In this document: positions 23,152 through 31,827 of the stretch, piece after piece | Layout of the letters: each line of letters begins with the position of its first letter | How positions within the stretch are numbered: the first letter of the stretch is position 1 | The notes under the pieces: generated by a model | Told to the model about the DNA's origin: nothing | What the model saw: only the letters and a program-made list of their open reading frames with translations | Databases searched by the model: none | NCBI GenBank assembly: GCA_026708285.1 | Contig: JAPOVF010000247.1 | Location: forward strand, 12,807 to 47,148 | Reading direction: 5' to 3' | Source: Acidobacteriota bacterium | GTDB lineage: Bacteria; Acidobacteriota; Thermoanaerobaculia; Multivoradales; Multivoraceae | Length of the DNA stretch: 34,342 nucleotides | Translations under genes and position numbers: made by a program

Positions 23152-24216
23152 CTACCGGCCGCTGTCCGCGGCGGCAGACGCGGCCGCTTCGGCCTCCTGC
23201 TGCTTGCGGTACGCGTCCCGCACCGCCGTCGCCCGGTCGAAGACCGCCTCCGGAACGGTCCTCCCGCGCATGTCCTCGGCGAAGTCACGGGCGATGCGCT
23301 TCCAGTCGTCCTCCACCTCCGTGCCCACGATCTGAACGACTTCCAGCCCCTGACTTCCCATCAGCTTGATCGCCGTCTGTTCGAGGGTCGGAATCGTGTC
23401 GAAGATCCGGTTCTCGGCCCGTTCGCCGCCCTCGATCAGCACCTCGCGATCCTCATCCGAGATGCGATTCCAGGCACGCTTCGTGACCACGATGGCTCCC
23501 ATCATCGGAATCAGCGGCACGTCGGCCAGGAACTTCGCCTGCTTGAAGAACTGAACCGACATGGCGTAGATCGGCGGCACCGCAAGGGCGTCGATCATGC
23601 CGGTCTGCAAACCGGTGACGATGTCGGTGGCGGCCAGCGCCACGGGCTTGAAGCCGCCCTGCCGCCACCAGTCCGTCATCGCCTCGTCGCCGGCCCAGGT
23701 GAAGATCTTGAGCCGCTGCATCTCCTCGACGGTGCGCGCCCGCCGATTCGTGAAGAAGTGCACCTGGCCCACGTAGCCCCAACCCAGGAGAACGAAGCCT
23801 TTCTCGTCCAGCTTCGCGCGCAGCCCGGGGGTCAGTTCCTTCAGGACGTGGTACATCTCCCGCTCCGAGCGGAAGAACAGGGGGATCTCGAAGACCGTGA
23901 AGTCCTTCGAGATGTCCGCCAGGCCGCTGACCGACAGGGCGGCCGCGTGGTACTGGCCGATCTTCATCTTGCGCAGGATGTCCGGCTCGTCGCCAGCGAC
24001 GCCGCCAGGGTAGATCGTCAGGCTGACCCGACCGTCGGTGCCGGCCTCCCACTCCCGGCCCATGCTCTCGAAGAACCCGTCCCAGGGCGAACCGTCCGGC
24101 GAGAGGGTCGCCATCTTGACCGTGAAGTCGGCAGCGCCGGCCGGCGCCGGAAAGGCAATCGCAGCCAGGAACACCGCCAGCAGCGGCGCAGACCGGATGA
24201 TCGCAGCCCTTTTCAT
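23152..24216 (-). CDS. TRAP transporter substrate-binding protein (DctP family)
   Basis: Periplasmic solute receptor of the adjacent TRAP transporter. The 354-residue precursor has a signal peptide ending near PAPAGAA, then FTVKMATLSPDGSPWDGFF, IYPGGVAGDEPDILRKMKIGQ, IPLFFRSEREM, and GLQTGMIDALAVPPIYA, the order of family landmarks. Where most relatives have a KIRV-like segment whose Arg binds the substrate carboxylate, this one reads LKIFTWAGDEAMTDWW, so the Arg seems replaced by Phe or moved. The substrate may therefore not be a simple carboxylate. ATG 24216 begins the signal peptide; the frame's earlier start at 24432 overlaps the previous gene and is rejected. Confidence 0.92.
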   Translation of the reverse strand: MKRAAIIRSAPLLAVFLAAIAFPAPAGAADFTVKMATLSPDGSPWDGFFESMGREWEAGTDGRVSLTIYPGGVAGDEPDILRKMKIGQYHAAALSVSGLADISKDFTVFEIPLFFRSEREMYHVLKELTPGLRAKLDEKGFVLLGWGYVGQVHFFTNRRARTVEEMQRLKIFTWAGDEAMTDWWRQGGFKPVALAATDIVTGLQTGMIDALAVPPIYAMSVQFFKQAKFLADVPLIPMMGAIVVTKRAWNRISDEDREVLIEGGERAENRIFDTIPTLEQTAIKLMGSQGLEVVQIVGTEVEDDWKRIARDFAEDMRGRTVPEAVFDRATAVRDAYRKQQEAEAAASAAADSGR

Positions 24217-24232
24217 ACTGGCCTGCACTGTA

Positions 24233-24919
24233 TCAACGGCGATCCGGGTCCCCAGGACAAACGAGCCGCCGTTCGACACCCCAAGCACGCCAGAAGGCGG
24301 CCGGTTCCACCGCTTCGCCGAGACTCTCCTGATCCTCCACCGCGACCAGCAGCACCCGGAGCCGGTCCAGCAGCGCGGCCGCCCGGCGTTCGCGGTCGCG
24401 GCTTCGCTCCCGAACCGCCGCGGCGAGCGCACTCTCCTCCGCCATGCTGGCCAGCAGTACCGTCGGCCGGCACCACAACACCGAGCCGATCAGGGCCTCG
24501 CGGCTCGGTTCGAGCACCAGTGCCGCCAGATTCGCGCAGCACCAATGCAGCCAGGGCAGGGACAGACGGTCCACACCAGTCGGAGGCCCGGCCGGCGGCG
24601 GGGTGACGACGACGATCTCCCGCGCCGGTTCCCGCGGCGCCAGAAACCGATCGAAAACGCCTGCGGAAAGCGTCTCCGCGGGGGCTGCGGCGAGGTGGCA
24701 ACACAGCGCCTGCGGCGAGGACTGAGGAGCGGGAGCCTGGTCGACGGATGGCCGTTCACCGCGGTCGAGCGCCGCCCGCCAGCGTTCGACCTCGGTCCAG
24801 CCGCGCGCGAACGACCACCATCGCCAGCGGCCGTCACGGGGGTAGAACACCCACGGCTCGTGACCGCGGCTGCTCCGCGCCGCAGCCGCTAGCGCCTCCA
24901 GCGCCTGTGACGCTGCCAC
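24233..24919 (-). CDS. Unknown protein, possible remnant of an adenylate-forming enzyme
   Basis: A 228-residue product I do not recognise with confidence. It is soluble, Trp- and Arg-rich (DGRWRWWSFARGWTEVERW near residue 30-48) with several Cys. The segment WWSFARGWTEVERWRAAL and the later LSLPWLHWCCANLAALVL and GSVLWCRPTVLL loosely recall the N-terminal subdomain of acyl-CoA ligase-type enzymes, but no TSGTTG-like phosphate loop or other catalytic motif is present, so it would be inactive if related. It opens the TRAP operon, ending 16 bases before dctP. GTG 24919 follows TAGGAT by six bases, suggesting a leaderless start. Confidence 0.6.
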   Translation of the reverse strand: MAASQALEALAAAARSSRGHEPWVFYPRDGRWRWWSFARGWTEVERWRAALDRGERPSVDQAPAPQSSPQALCCHLAAAPAETLSAGVFDRFLAPREPAREIVVVTPPPAGPPTGVDRLSLPWLHWCCANLAALVLEPSREALIGSVLWCRPTVLLASMAEESALAAAVRERSRDRERRAAALLDRLRVLLVAVEDQESLGEAVEPAAFWRAWGVERRLVCPGDPDRR

Positions 24920-24921
24920 TC

Positions 24922-24931
24922 GGCTATCCTA
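24922..24931. promoter_or_regulatory. Shared -10 region between divergent genes
   Basis: Plus strand reads GGCTATCCTA: TATCCT can serve as -10 for the gene at 24998, while its complement TAGGAT, six bases before GTG 24919, can serve the opposite gene. No convincing -35 is seen on either side. Confidence 0.45.
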
Positions 24932-24997
24932 CGCGGTCCGAACGCCAGGTTCGCCGAAGCAGCCTGTGACCAGTCGACTCGACCGGCGTCCCAACAC

Positions 24998-26365
24998 ATG
25001 CCCCGATGCCCCCAGCACGGCTTTGCCGCCCTCCCTTCGACGATCGTTGCGGTCCTCGTCATGTCCGTATCCTGGACGGACCTCGCCGCGGCTCAGCAAC
25101 CCTCAATCGACATCGAGGCTGACGCTGCGATCGCCCGAGCCAGATCCGCACGCGACCCGGTGGAAGTCCAGGCGGCCCGCGCCGAACTCCTGGAGCTGAG
25201 CCGGCGCTATCCCCGACATCTCTATCCGAGGTTCCCGGGCCGCAGTCGGGCGCTGGTGGAGGCGGCTTCCATAGGTCGCCGCCTCGGCGTGGGTAACGCT
25301 GCGGCGGGGGAACTGCTGCAGGTGTTGGAACGAGAGCCGGCAAGCGAGTGGACGGCCAGAGCGCACCTCGAACTGGCCGACCTTGTCCTGACGAACGGCG
25401 ATTGGCAGCTTGCGGCCGATCACTACTGGCAGGCGCGCCAGGGCTCTCTGCGCGAATCGGCGGGCACCGGCCAGGAGGTCGGCCCCGTCGACGTTCCAGG
25501 CATCGCCCTCGAGCGGATGACGCGCATCGACCGGCTCGTGCTGCGGCGACTTGCGGGAAAGGACCCGTGGACCAGGATCCGCCCCTACTTGCCCCGCGAC
25601 TACCTGCCGGAGAAACAGAAGCTCAAGAAGCCTCGCTCCGTCGCGGCCGGCCCCCGCGGGGAGCTGCTGGTCGCGGACGACAGCCGGGTCGTGCAGTTCG
25701 ACCGGGATAGAAACCTCGTGGCGAGTCGTGAGTTGCGAGGGCTGGGCCAGGCCCGGCCGAGCTTCGGCCCGGTCGGACCGCTTGGCGGCGTGACCGCGAT
25801 CGTGTCCGCCTCCAGCACGGTGCTGCGGCTTGAAGACCCCAGCCCGATCCGGTTCGAACGGCCCTCGGGGGGCAGACTGGAACAGATCATCACTGCCTAT
25901 CGCGGACCGTACGGCAACTGGACCGTGCTCTCCCGCCAGGTCGACGTCGTGCTGCGCTACGACCCGCAGGGCAACCTGCTCGCCTTCGGCCAGGCCAGAC
26001 TGGCGCAACCCGTGGACATGGCGCCCGGTCCGAACGGCCGGACCTACGTCCTTGATGCAGGCAAGGGGGACGCGCGGGCCGCGCTTCTGACCCTGACCCC
26101 CGACGGGGAACTCGAGAACACGTTCAGCGCCGATTGGCGGCGCCCAATCGCTCTCGACGTGGACGCCTTCGGCAACGCCTACGTGCTTGAAGGACGCACG
26201 AAACAAGTACTCGTCTACGACCCGGACGGGAACATGATGGCGGCCCTCGGCCCGCTACTCCCCGGCGGCATCGAGCTGCGTGCGCCCAATGATGTCGCCG
26301 TCGACGGCATGGGCAGGATCTTCATCGCCGAAGGGCGACTGGAGACAGTGATCGCCCTCGAGTAG
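24998..26365 (+). CDS. Secreted beta-propeller (NHL-like) protein with N-terminal helical repeats
   Basis: The 455-residue product has a signal peptide (STIVAVLVMSVSWTDLAAAQ). Residues about 40-180 are helical and repeat-like (AARAELLELSRRYP, AGELLQVLEREPASEW, LELADLVLTNGDWQLAADHY), suggestive of tetratricopeptide repeats. Residues about 205-455 form short beta blades of NHL type: RSVAAGPRGELLVADD, QPVDMAPGPNGRTYVLD, IALDVDAFGNAYVLEG and NDVAVDGMGRIFIAEG, four visible with others degenerate. NHL blades usually bind proteins or ligands, so a scaffold role outside the cytoplasm is likely. A clear paralogue lies at 33602. The next gene starts 12 bases downstream, so these are probably co-transcribed. 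Confidence 0.82.
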   Translation: MPRCPQHGFAALPSTIVAVLVMSVSWTDLAAAQQPSIDIEADAAIARARSARDPVEVQAARAELLELSRRYPRHLYPRFPGRSRALVEAASIGRRLGVGNAAAGELLQVLEREPASEWTARAHLELADLVLTNGDWQLAADHYWQARQGSLRESAGTGQEVGPVDVPGIALERMTRIDRLVLRRLAGKDPWTRIRPYLPRDYLPEKQKLKKPRSVAAGPRGELLVADDSRVVQFDRDRNLVASRELRGLGQARPSFGPVGPLGGVTAIVSASSTVLRLEDPSPIRFERPSGGRLEQIITAYRGPYGNWTVLSRQVDVVLRYDPQGNLLAFGQARLAQPVDMAPGPNGRTYVLDAGKGDARAALLTLTPDGELENTFSADWRRPIALDVDAFGNAYVLEGRTKQVLVYDPDGNMMAALGPLLPGGIELRAPNDVAVDGMGRIFIAEGRLETVIALE

Positions 26366-26377
26366 CGAGCGAGCACC

Positions 26378-29300
26378 GTGACTCTCCGGATGACGAACTC
26401 GGGCGGCCTCGTCCTGAGCCTGCTGCGAGCACTCCTGGTCCTGCTGCTGTCTCTCATCGCTCTGCCCGGCCCCGGCTTGGCCCAAGAGAGAGCGGACCCA
26501 GGCGCTGAGGAGGGGACGCCCGCCGGTGACGTCGAGAATGAAACCGGGATGGTCCCGGCACCGGACGAACCCGGCGAGCCGGAGATTCCCAGCCTCGTCT
26601 CCGTGACCGTCGATCCGGGTGACGCCACCCTCCGCGTCGCCAGGTTGGACCGTCTGGTCACCCCCTTCCACGACGCTCTCGAACCCATCCTGGCGTCCGA
26701 CCCCCAGCCTCTGCCCGCCGGCGACTATCTGCTACACGCTGAACGACCGGGCTATCGTCCAAGCACGGTGCGCTTCACGGTCGAGGGCGCGAACGTGCTG
26801 GAGATCCCGGTACGGCTCGAACGATCCAGCTCCATCCTCCGACTGCACACCACACCCGCGAACGTCAGGATCCTGATCGACGGCGTTGAGCAGGCGCTCC
26901 GGCGCGGCACGGTCTCCGCCTCGTCCGGCACCGCAAGTCAGTGCGTCCCCCAGTGCTGGATCGACGGCCTGACCGAGGGCCGGTTCGACCTGGAGGCGAA
27001 ACGGGCCGGGTTCCGTACGTACCGAGCCACGCTCGTTCTTCCTGACCTGCGTGACTACGAGTTGCCTCGGATCGAACTCGAGCCGCAGGAGGCGGTGATC
27101 GAGTTTCGCGGTCTCCCCGCTGATGCCGTGGTCGCGGCGAACGGGAAGACCCTTGCCGTGGACCGGCGCACAACACCGCCGGAGGTCACGATCGTGCCCG
27201 GCGAGTACGAACTGACCGTTGTTCACGGTGTGTCTGGCTCCTTCGAGCGTTCCGTTTCTCTCGGAGACCGGAATCGGCTGACCGTCGATGTCGGACTCCG
27301 ACCGCTCCTTGCCGTCCTCGGCGTTCTCGGCTCCGACCCGCTGGCGGAGCGAGCCCTACGGTCGATCACCGACCATCTCGCCAGCCAGACCTCGTACAGC
27401 ATCGTTTACGAGCCGACGGGCGAGGCGCTTCTGACGGACCTGGGAGTCGACGGTGGCACGCTGAGCGGAAACACGGAAGCGGCGAAGCGGGAGCTGGACT
27501 GGACATCGATTCGAGCCCGACTCGAAAGCGAAGCGCCGGCAGCCCTGTACCTCCTCGCTGTCCCCGACCAGGATCGGGAAGCGGATCGGATCAACCTCTG
27601 GTGGCTGTCGGCCGCTCCGGGCCCCGCGAGGCCGGACATGCTGGCGCTCCGAGTTCCCGGCGGGCGGCCAGACGATGACGAACTGACCTGGCTGACCGCG
27701 GCGCTGAGGCCTGAGCCCGAGCGGCGCGTTCCGTGGATCGGACTCACCCTGGTCGAATCCGAGGTGAACAGCCCGCTCGTGGTGGCCGACGTGGCCCTGG
27801 CGTCGCCATCCTACAGGGCCGGTATCGAGCCCGCCATGGAGCTTACTTCCCTGAACGGCTCGCAGCTCAAAGGAGCGCAGGACTGGATCGCCGCAACGTC
27901 GGCTCTCAGACCAGGCGAGGTCCTGGAAGTCCGGGTCGCCGGCGCCCGGGGCGAACCGGCAATCCACACGATCGAACCGGAGTGGGGTTGGTCGATGCTC
28001 GACCCGTTCGCTCCCGAGTTGCTGCCGGCCACGGCCGCGGCACACCTGATTCAGAAGCTGAAGAGCCCCGGAGACGTCCCGGTCTGGCTGCTCGAACTCG
28101 AGCTCGCGTCCATCCTCTTCGCGCAAGGTGAAACCGAGGGAGCGGTTCGTTTGCTGAGGAGCATCGAAGCGCCGGCGCGAGGCGGACTCGGCGGGGAGAC
28201 CGTCGAGTACATGATCGGGCTGGCCTTGTCCGAACTCGCAGACGAGGTGGACGCGGAGTACGGGAATCAGGCGGTCGCCCTGTTCAGGGACCTGGAGGCC
28301 GCCGAGAACAGCCGGCTCGGCAGCGACCGGGGGCCTTCGATCGCGGCCCGATCCCGTTTGCATGCGAAGACCTCTCTGGCTTTAGTGCCACCAGATACCG
28401 AGATCGTCGTCGGCGAGTATCGCGCCGACGTGCGGATCAGTGGTAGCGACATCGTCGCTGTCCGTTTCCTGGTCGATGGCAGGCACCAGGCAACCGAGCC
28501 CAGGTCCAAGGCCTGGGCCACGCTCCGCTTGGCCAAGTATCCGACGCAGCAGGTGGTCAGCGTTGAAGGGCTGGACGCTGATGGCACTGTCGTCGCGGCG
28601 AACGAGCTTGTGCTGAACCAGCAGCGTGGCGACCTGCGCGTGAACATCGAGGAACCGGCCGGCGGCGTCGATGTGGTGGGCACGACACCGGCGAGTGCGG
28701 CCATCGTCGTGCCGAAGGGACGGGAAGTCAGCGGCGTAGAGTTTCGCGTAGGGGACCAAGTCCAAGCCGAACTCCAGAGACCGCCCTGGCGGGCCCAAAT
28801 CAGCGTTCCCAGGGCCGCCAGCGAGGCCGAACCCGTCTACCTCACGGTCACAGCGACGCTGGACGACGGCAGCGGCGCCGAGGACGTCCGCTTTCTCAGC
28901 GCGTCGGCCCTTACCGACAGCATCGATGTCGACATGGTCGAGCTCTACACGACCGTGATCGACAGGGCCAACCGCCCGATCGTCGGGCTCCGGGAGACCG
29001 ACTTCACCGTGTTGGAGGACGGCGTCACGCAGCAAGTCTCGACCTTTGAACTCGTCGAGAACCTACCTCTGACCCTCGGGGTCGCGATCGACACGTCCGC
29101 GTCGATGGAAGGCGTCATGGAGGAGACGAGGAAGGCCGCCGCGCAGTTCCTGACCAACCTGCTCAAGCCGAGCGACAGTTCGTTCGCAGTAGCGTTCGCT
29201 TCCCGTCCCCACCTGCTCATGGGTCAGACATCCGACGTGGAAGCGGTCGTGGACACGGTCCGCGCACTTCGCGCGAGCGGCCAGACTACGCTCCACGATG

Positions 29301-29710
29301 CCCTGATGACAGGCCTCTACTACTTCCGCGGCATCCGGGGACGGCGCGCGCTCGTCCTCCTGTCGGATGGCGAGGATACGTCGAGTTCGGCAACGTATCC
29401 CGACATCCTGGAGTACGCCAAGCACTCGGAGGTCGTCATCTACACGATCGGGCTGGGCATCGGCGACAACGAACCGCTGCTGCGGTCGAAGCTCGAGGAG
29501 ATCGCCGCGGTGACCGGTGGGCGAGCGTTCCTCATCTCGGCGGCGAGGGAACTGCAGCCGGTGTATCGACAGATCGACAGGGAACTCCGGTCCCAGTACC
29601 TGCTGGCCTACAACTCGAACCAGCAGTCCGCGAACAACGACTTCCGGCAGGTCGAAGTTCGGGTCACGGACGGACGCCGCGCCCGCACGATCAGCGGCTA
29701 CTACCCATGA
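26378..29710 (+). CDS. Large secreted PEGA / PDZ-like / von Willebrand A protein
   Basis: A 1110-residue exported protein. After a signal segment (LLRALLVLLLSLIALPGPGLAQ) come PEGA-like beta modules (about 70-320, with VSVTVDPGDATLRV and LRLHTTPANVRILIDG), a region shared with the next gene (about 320-440), a PDZ-like domain (about 450-540), helices with an alanine-rich repeat feel, Ig-like beta segments (about 680-870), and a von Willebrand A domain (about 890-1075) with a complete metal site: DTSAS at D905, T970/T971 in GQTTLHDAL and D997 in LLSDGEDT. The VWA ends with the LRSQYLLAYNSN segment typical of the acidobacterial-type VWA family. Start GTG 26378 or ATG 26390; neither has a strong RBS. 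It overlaps the next gene by 4 bases. Confidence 0.85.
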   Translation: MTLRMTNSGGLVLSLLRALLVLLLSLIALPGPGLAQERADPGAEEGTPAGDVENETGMVPAPDEPGEPEIPSLVSVTVDPGDATLRVARLDRLVTPFHDALEPILASDPQPLPAGDYLLHAERPGYRPSTVRFTVEGANVLEIPVRLERSSSILRLHTTPANVRILIDGVEQALRRGTVSASSGTASQCVPQCWIDGLTEGRFDLEAKRAGFRTYRATLVLPDLRDYELPRIELEPQEAVIEFRGLPADAVVAANGKTLAVDRRTTPPEVTIVPGEYELTVVHGVSGSFERSVSLGDRNRLTVDVGLRPLLAVLGVLGSDPLAERALRSITDHLASQTSYSIVYEPTGEALLTDLGVDGGTLSGNTEAAKRELDWTSIRARLESEAPAALYLLAVPDQDREADRINLWWLSAAPGPARPDMLALRVPGGRPDDDELTWLTAALRPEPERRVPWIGLTLVESEVNSPLVVADVALASPSYRAGIEPAMELTSLNGSQLKGAQDWIAATSALRPGEVLEVRVAGARGEPAIHTIEPEWGWSMLDPFAPELLPATAAAHLIQKLKSPGDVPVWLLELELASILFAQGETEGAVRLLRSIEAPARGGLGGETVEYMIGLALSELADEVDAEYGNQAVALFRDLEAAENSRLGSDRGPSIAARSRLHAKTSLALVPPDTEIVVGEYRADVRISGSDIVAVRFLVDGRHQATEPRSKAWATLRLAKYPTQQVVSVEGLDADGTVVAANELVLNQQRGDLRVNIEEPAGGVDVVGTTPASAAIVVPKGREVSGVEFRVGDQVQAELQRPPWRAQISVPRAASEAEPVYLTVTATLDDGSGAEDVRFLSASALTDSIDVDMVELYTTVIDRANRPIVGLRETDFTVLEDGVTQQVSTFELVENLPLTLGVAIDTSASMEGVMEETRKAAAQFLTNLLKPSDSSFAVAFASRPHLLMGQTSDVEAVVDTVRALRASGQTTLHDALMTGLYYFRGIRGRRALVLLSDGEDTSSSATYPDILEYAKHSEVVIYTIGLGIGDNEPLLRSKLEEIAAVTGGRAFLISAARELQPVYRQIDRELRSQYLLAYNSNQQSANNDFRQVEVRVTDGRRARTISGYYP

Positions 29711-31647
29711 TCTGCATCGGCCAGACCGGCAACGGGAGAACGCCTCTGTCGGCCCCAGCCGCGGCGCTCCAGGCCGCGTGGATCGTGGTCCTGTTTCTCT
29801 CCGGAACCGGACACGAAGCACCGGCGGCCGCGCAGGAGCGGCCCCAGGCGGAGGCTCTTGGCGGCGCGAGCTTCGTGGTCGAGCCGCCGGACGCTCGCAT
29901 CGAGGTCGGAGACCGGGTGCCCCGCGCACCGGGACGCATCGCGCTTCCCGCCAGCGACTACGTGGCCGAGATCACCCGGCCTGGCTACGTGCCGACACTC
30001 GTCGGCTTCACCGTCGCCGACGGCGAGGAAGTGGACGTCGCCGTCGCAATGGAGCGCGCCAGTGCGACGCTCCGGCTGCGCACCGCGCCGAGCGAGGCGA
30101 CGGTACTTGTCGAGGGTTTCGTACGCGGCCGCACCGAGGGAAAGGCAAGGCCGGGCTTCACTCCGGAAGGACCCGCGGCGTTTACTCCCGGAACGAGCTT
30201 CTCAGCCGAACTGTGGCTTGCCGATCTCCCCGTCGGTTCGCATCGGCTCGAGATCAGGAGAGAGGGTTTCCGCACATTCAGCCAGACGCTCGACATCCCC
30301 GCACTGCTCGACTACGAACTACCGCCCGTGGTGCTCGAGCAGGAGCACGCCATGCTCCTGCTCGAGGGGCTGCCGAAGGACGCGAAGGTCTACGGCAACG
30401 GCCGGGAGATGCAACCGGACCGATCGAAGCTCAAGCCGGAAGTGGCCGTGCTGCCGGGCCAGCTCGATCTGGTCGTCACTCGCGGCAGACAGGACGTCTT
30501 CGAGACGTCGGTCGTCGTGGAGGATGGCGCCTGGCTCGAAGTCGGAGTCGAGATGAAGCCGGCTCTGGCCTTCCTCGGAACCTTCGGCGAGGACGCGGCC
30601 GGACGGCGCGCCGTAGCCTCGGCGATCGAGTTCCTGCAGCGCGACGGTGTCCATATCGTGCTCGACCGTAGCGAACTGGGCCACGCCGTCTTTGCCGAAC
30701 GAGGTATCGACTCAGGGGTCCTGCGGGACTGGACAGCCGCGAAGAGCGAACTCGCCTGGGACGCCATCCAGGCGCAGTTCCAACGGGAAACTCCGGCCGC
30801 TCTGTACTTCGTCGCTGTCCTGAGCGACGACCTGGCGGCCGACTCCGTCGATCTGTGGTGGTGGTCCTCCTCCCCCGGTCCCGCCCGACCCGACGTGCTG
30901 TCCATCGATCTCAGGAGCGGGAAGTTCGAGGGCAGCGCGCTGAGGCGGCTGGCTCGGTCGCTGGACCCGGCGGTTGAGGTGGGAATCCGGACACCCGATC
31001 TCGGTGTCGGACTGATCGAGTCGCTAAAGAGCGATGGTCTCGTGGTCGCCACGGTCGATCCGGGTGGACCGGCCGCCGCCGCCGGCCTGCTACCTGGGAT
31101 CGAGGTCAGGGGGATCGACGGTGAACTCGCCTCGGCGGACCAGTTGACAACAGCCCTGAACCGGCTCCAACCGGGAGGCGGAATCGAGTTCGCAGTAGGA
31201 GGCGAGAAAGAGGAAGCCACCACCATGGTCATCCACCCGGAGTGGGGATGGACTCAGCTTGATGTTCTCGCGCCGGATCTGTCTCTGGCCGCTGCAGCCG
31301 CCCGGCTCATCCGGAAGTTCGACCGAGCAACCGACACGCCTCGCTGGCTCCTCGAACTGGATCTCGCTGCGCTGGCGCTCGCCGCTGGCGACCCGGAAAG
31401 CGCGATCCAACTCCTCGAGGCGATCGAGGCTCCCGACCGCGGCGGGTTGGGGGCGGAAACGGTCCAGTACACATTCGGAGTCGCACTCTCCGACCTGGCT
31501 GACCGAGGCCAGGACCAGGAGCGGCAACGTGCCCGAAGTGTTTTCGAATCCCTCGCGTTGACCGAGCATGGCCGGCTGTATGCGGACGAAGGCCCCAAGG
31601 TCGCGCCCCGCGCCCGACTGCGCGCCGACGCGCTGGCCGAACGGTGA
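29707..31647 (+). CDS. Secreted PEGA / PDZ-like protein, paralogue of the preceding gene without VWA
   Basis: The 646-residue product begins with a signal-like segment (ALQAAWIVVLFLSGTG). Residues about 45-260 are PEGA-like (FVVEPPDARIEVGDRV, LRLRTAPSEATVLVEGF, HRLEIRREGFRTF). Residues about 280-420 align by eye with the neighbour (here ALYFVAVLSDDLAADS and WWWSSSPGPARPDVLS; there ALYLLAVPDQDREADR and WWLSAAPGPARPDMLA). A PDZ-like domain follows at about 425-510 (LIESLKSDGLVVATVDPGGP, then LLPGIEVRGIDG), then the shared MVIHPEWGWTQLD and an alpha-helical end with LLEAIEAPDRGGLGAETVQY. It has everything of its neighbour except the Ig-like and VWA parts. The ATG overlaps the preceding stop by 4 bases, fixing co-translation. 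Confidence 0.82.
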   Translation: MICIGQTGNGRTPLSAPAAALQAAWIVVLFLSGTGHEAPAAAQERPQAEALGGASFVVEPPDARIEVGDRVPRAPGRIALPASDYVAEITRPGYVPTLVGFTVADGEEVDVAVAMERASATLRLRTAPSEATVLVEGFVRGRTEGKARPGFTPEGPAAFTPGTSFSAELWLADLPVGSHRLEIRREGFRTFSQTLDIPALLDYELPPVVLEQEHAMLLLEGLPKDAKVYGNGREMQPDRSKLKPEVAVLPGQLDLVVTRGRQDVFETSVVVEDGAWLEVGVEMKPALAFLGTFGEDAAGRRAVASAIEFLQRDGVHIVLDRSELGHAVFAERGIDSGVLRDWTAAKSELAWDAIQAQFQRETPAALYFVAVLSDDLAADSVDLWWWSSSPGPARPDVLSIDLRSGKFEGSALRRLARSLDPAVEVGIRTPDLGVGLIESLKSDGLVVATVDPGGPAAAAGLLPGIEVRGIDGELASADQLTTALNRLQPGGGIEFAVGGEKEEATTMVIHPEWGWTQLDVLAPDLSLAAAAARLIRKFDRATDTPRWLLELDLAALALAAGDPESAIQLLEAIEAPDRGGLGAETVQYTFGVALSDLADRGQDQERQRARSVFESLALTEHGRLYADEGPKVAPRARLRADALAER

Positions 31648-31705
31648 AAGCGACACCTGCGAGACATCGCGACCGCATCTGGCACCGCCGGCAACCACGT
31701 TACGG

Positions 31706-31714
31706 GGTTATCCT
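31706..31714 (+). promoter_or_regulatory. GGTTATCCT promoter-like motif ahead of the M48 peptidase gene
   Basis: TATCCT at 31709-31714 fits a -10; the start would be near 31721, giving a 107-base 5' UTR with two hairpins. The -35 region is poor. Same nonamer as at 14757 (minus) and 24922. Confidence 0.45.
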
Positions 31715-31728
31715 AGGACGTTGCAGAA

Positions 31729-31787
31729 CCCGTGTGGCGCGTTTCGCGCCACACGGGAACCAGTCGTAGCGCCCGTCACCGGGCGCT
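31729..31787 (+). repeat. Two tandem perfect hairpins in the M48 gene leader
   Basis: First: 13-bp stem CCCGTGTGGCGCG with a TTT loop (31729-31757). Second: 8-bp stem AGCGCCCG with a TCAC loop (31768-31787). No T run follows either, so they are not typical terminators; they may stabilise the 5' end of the message or end transcription of the upstream operon with a protein factor. Confidence 0.65.
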
Positions 31788-31827
31788 CGGATGGAAGCTC
31801 GTACTGTCCGCGACCGTTGGTCCACCC

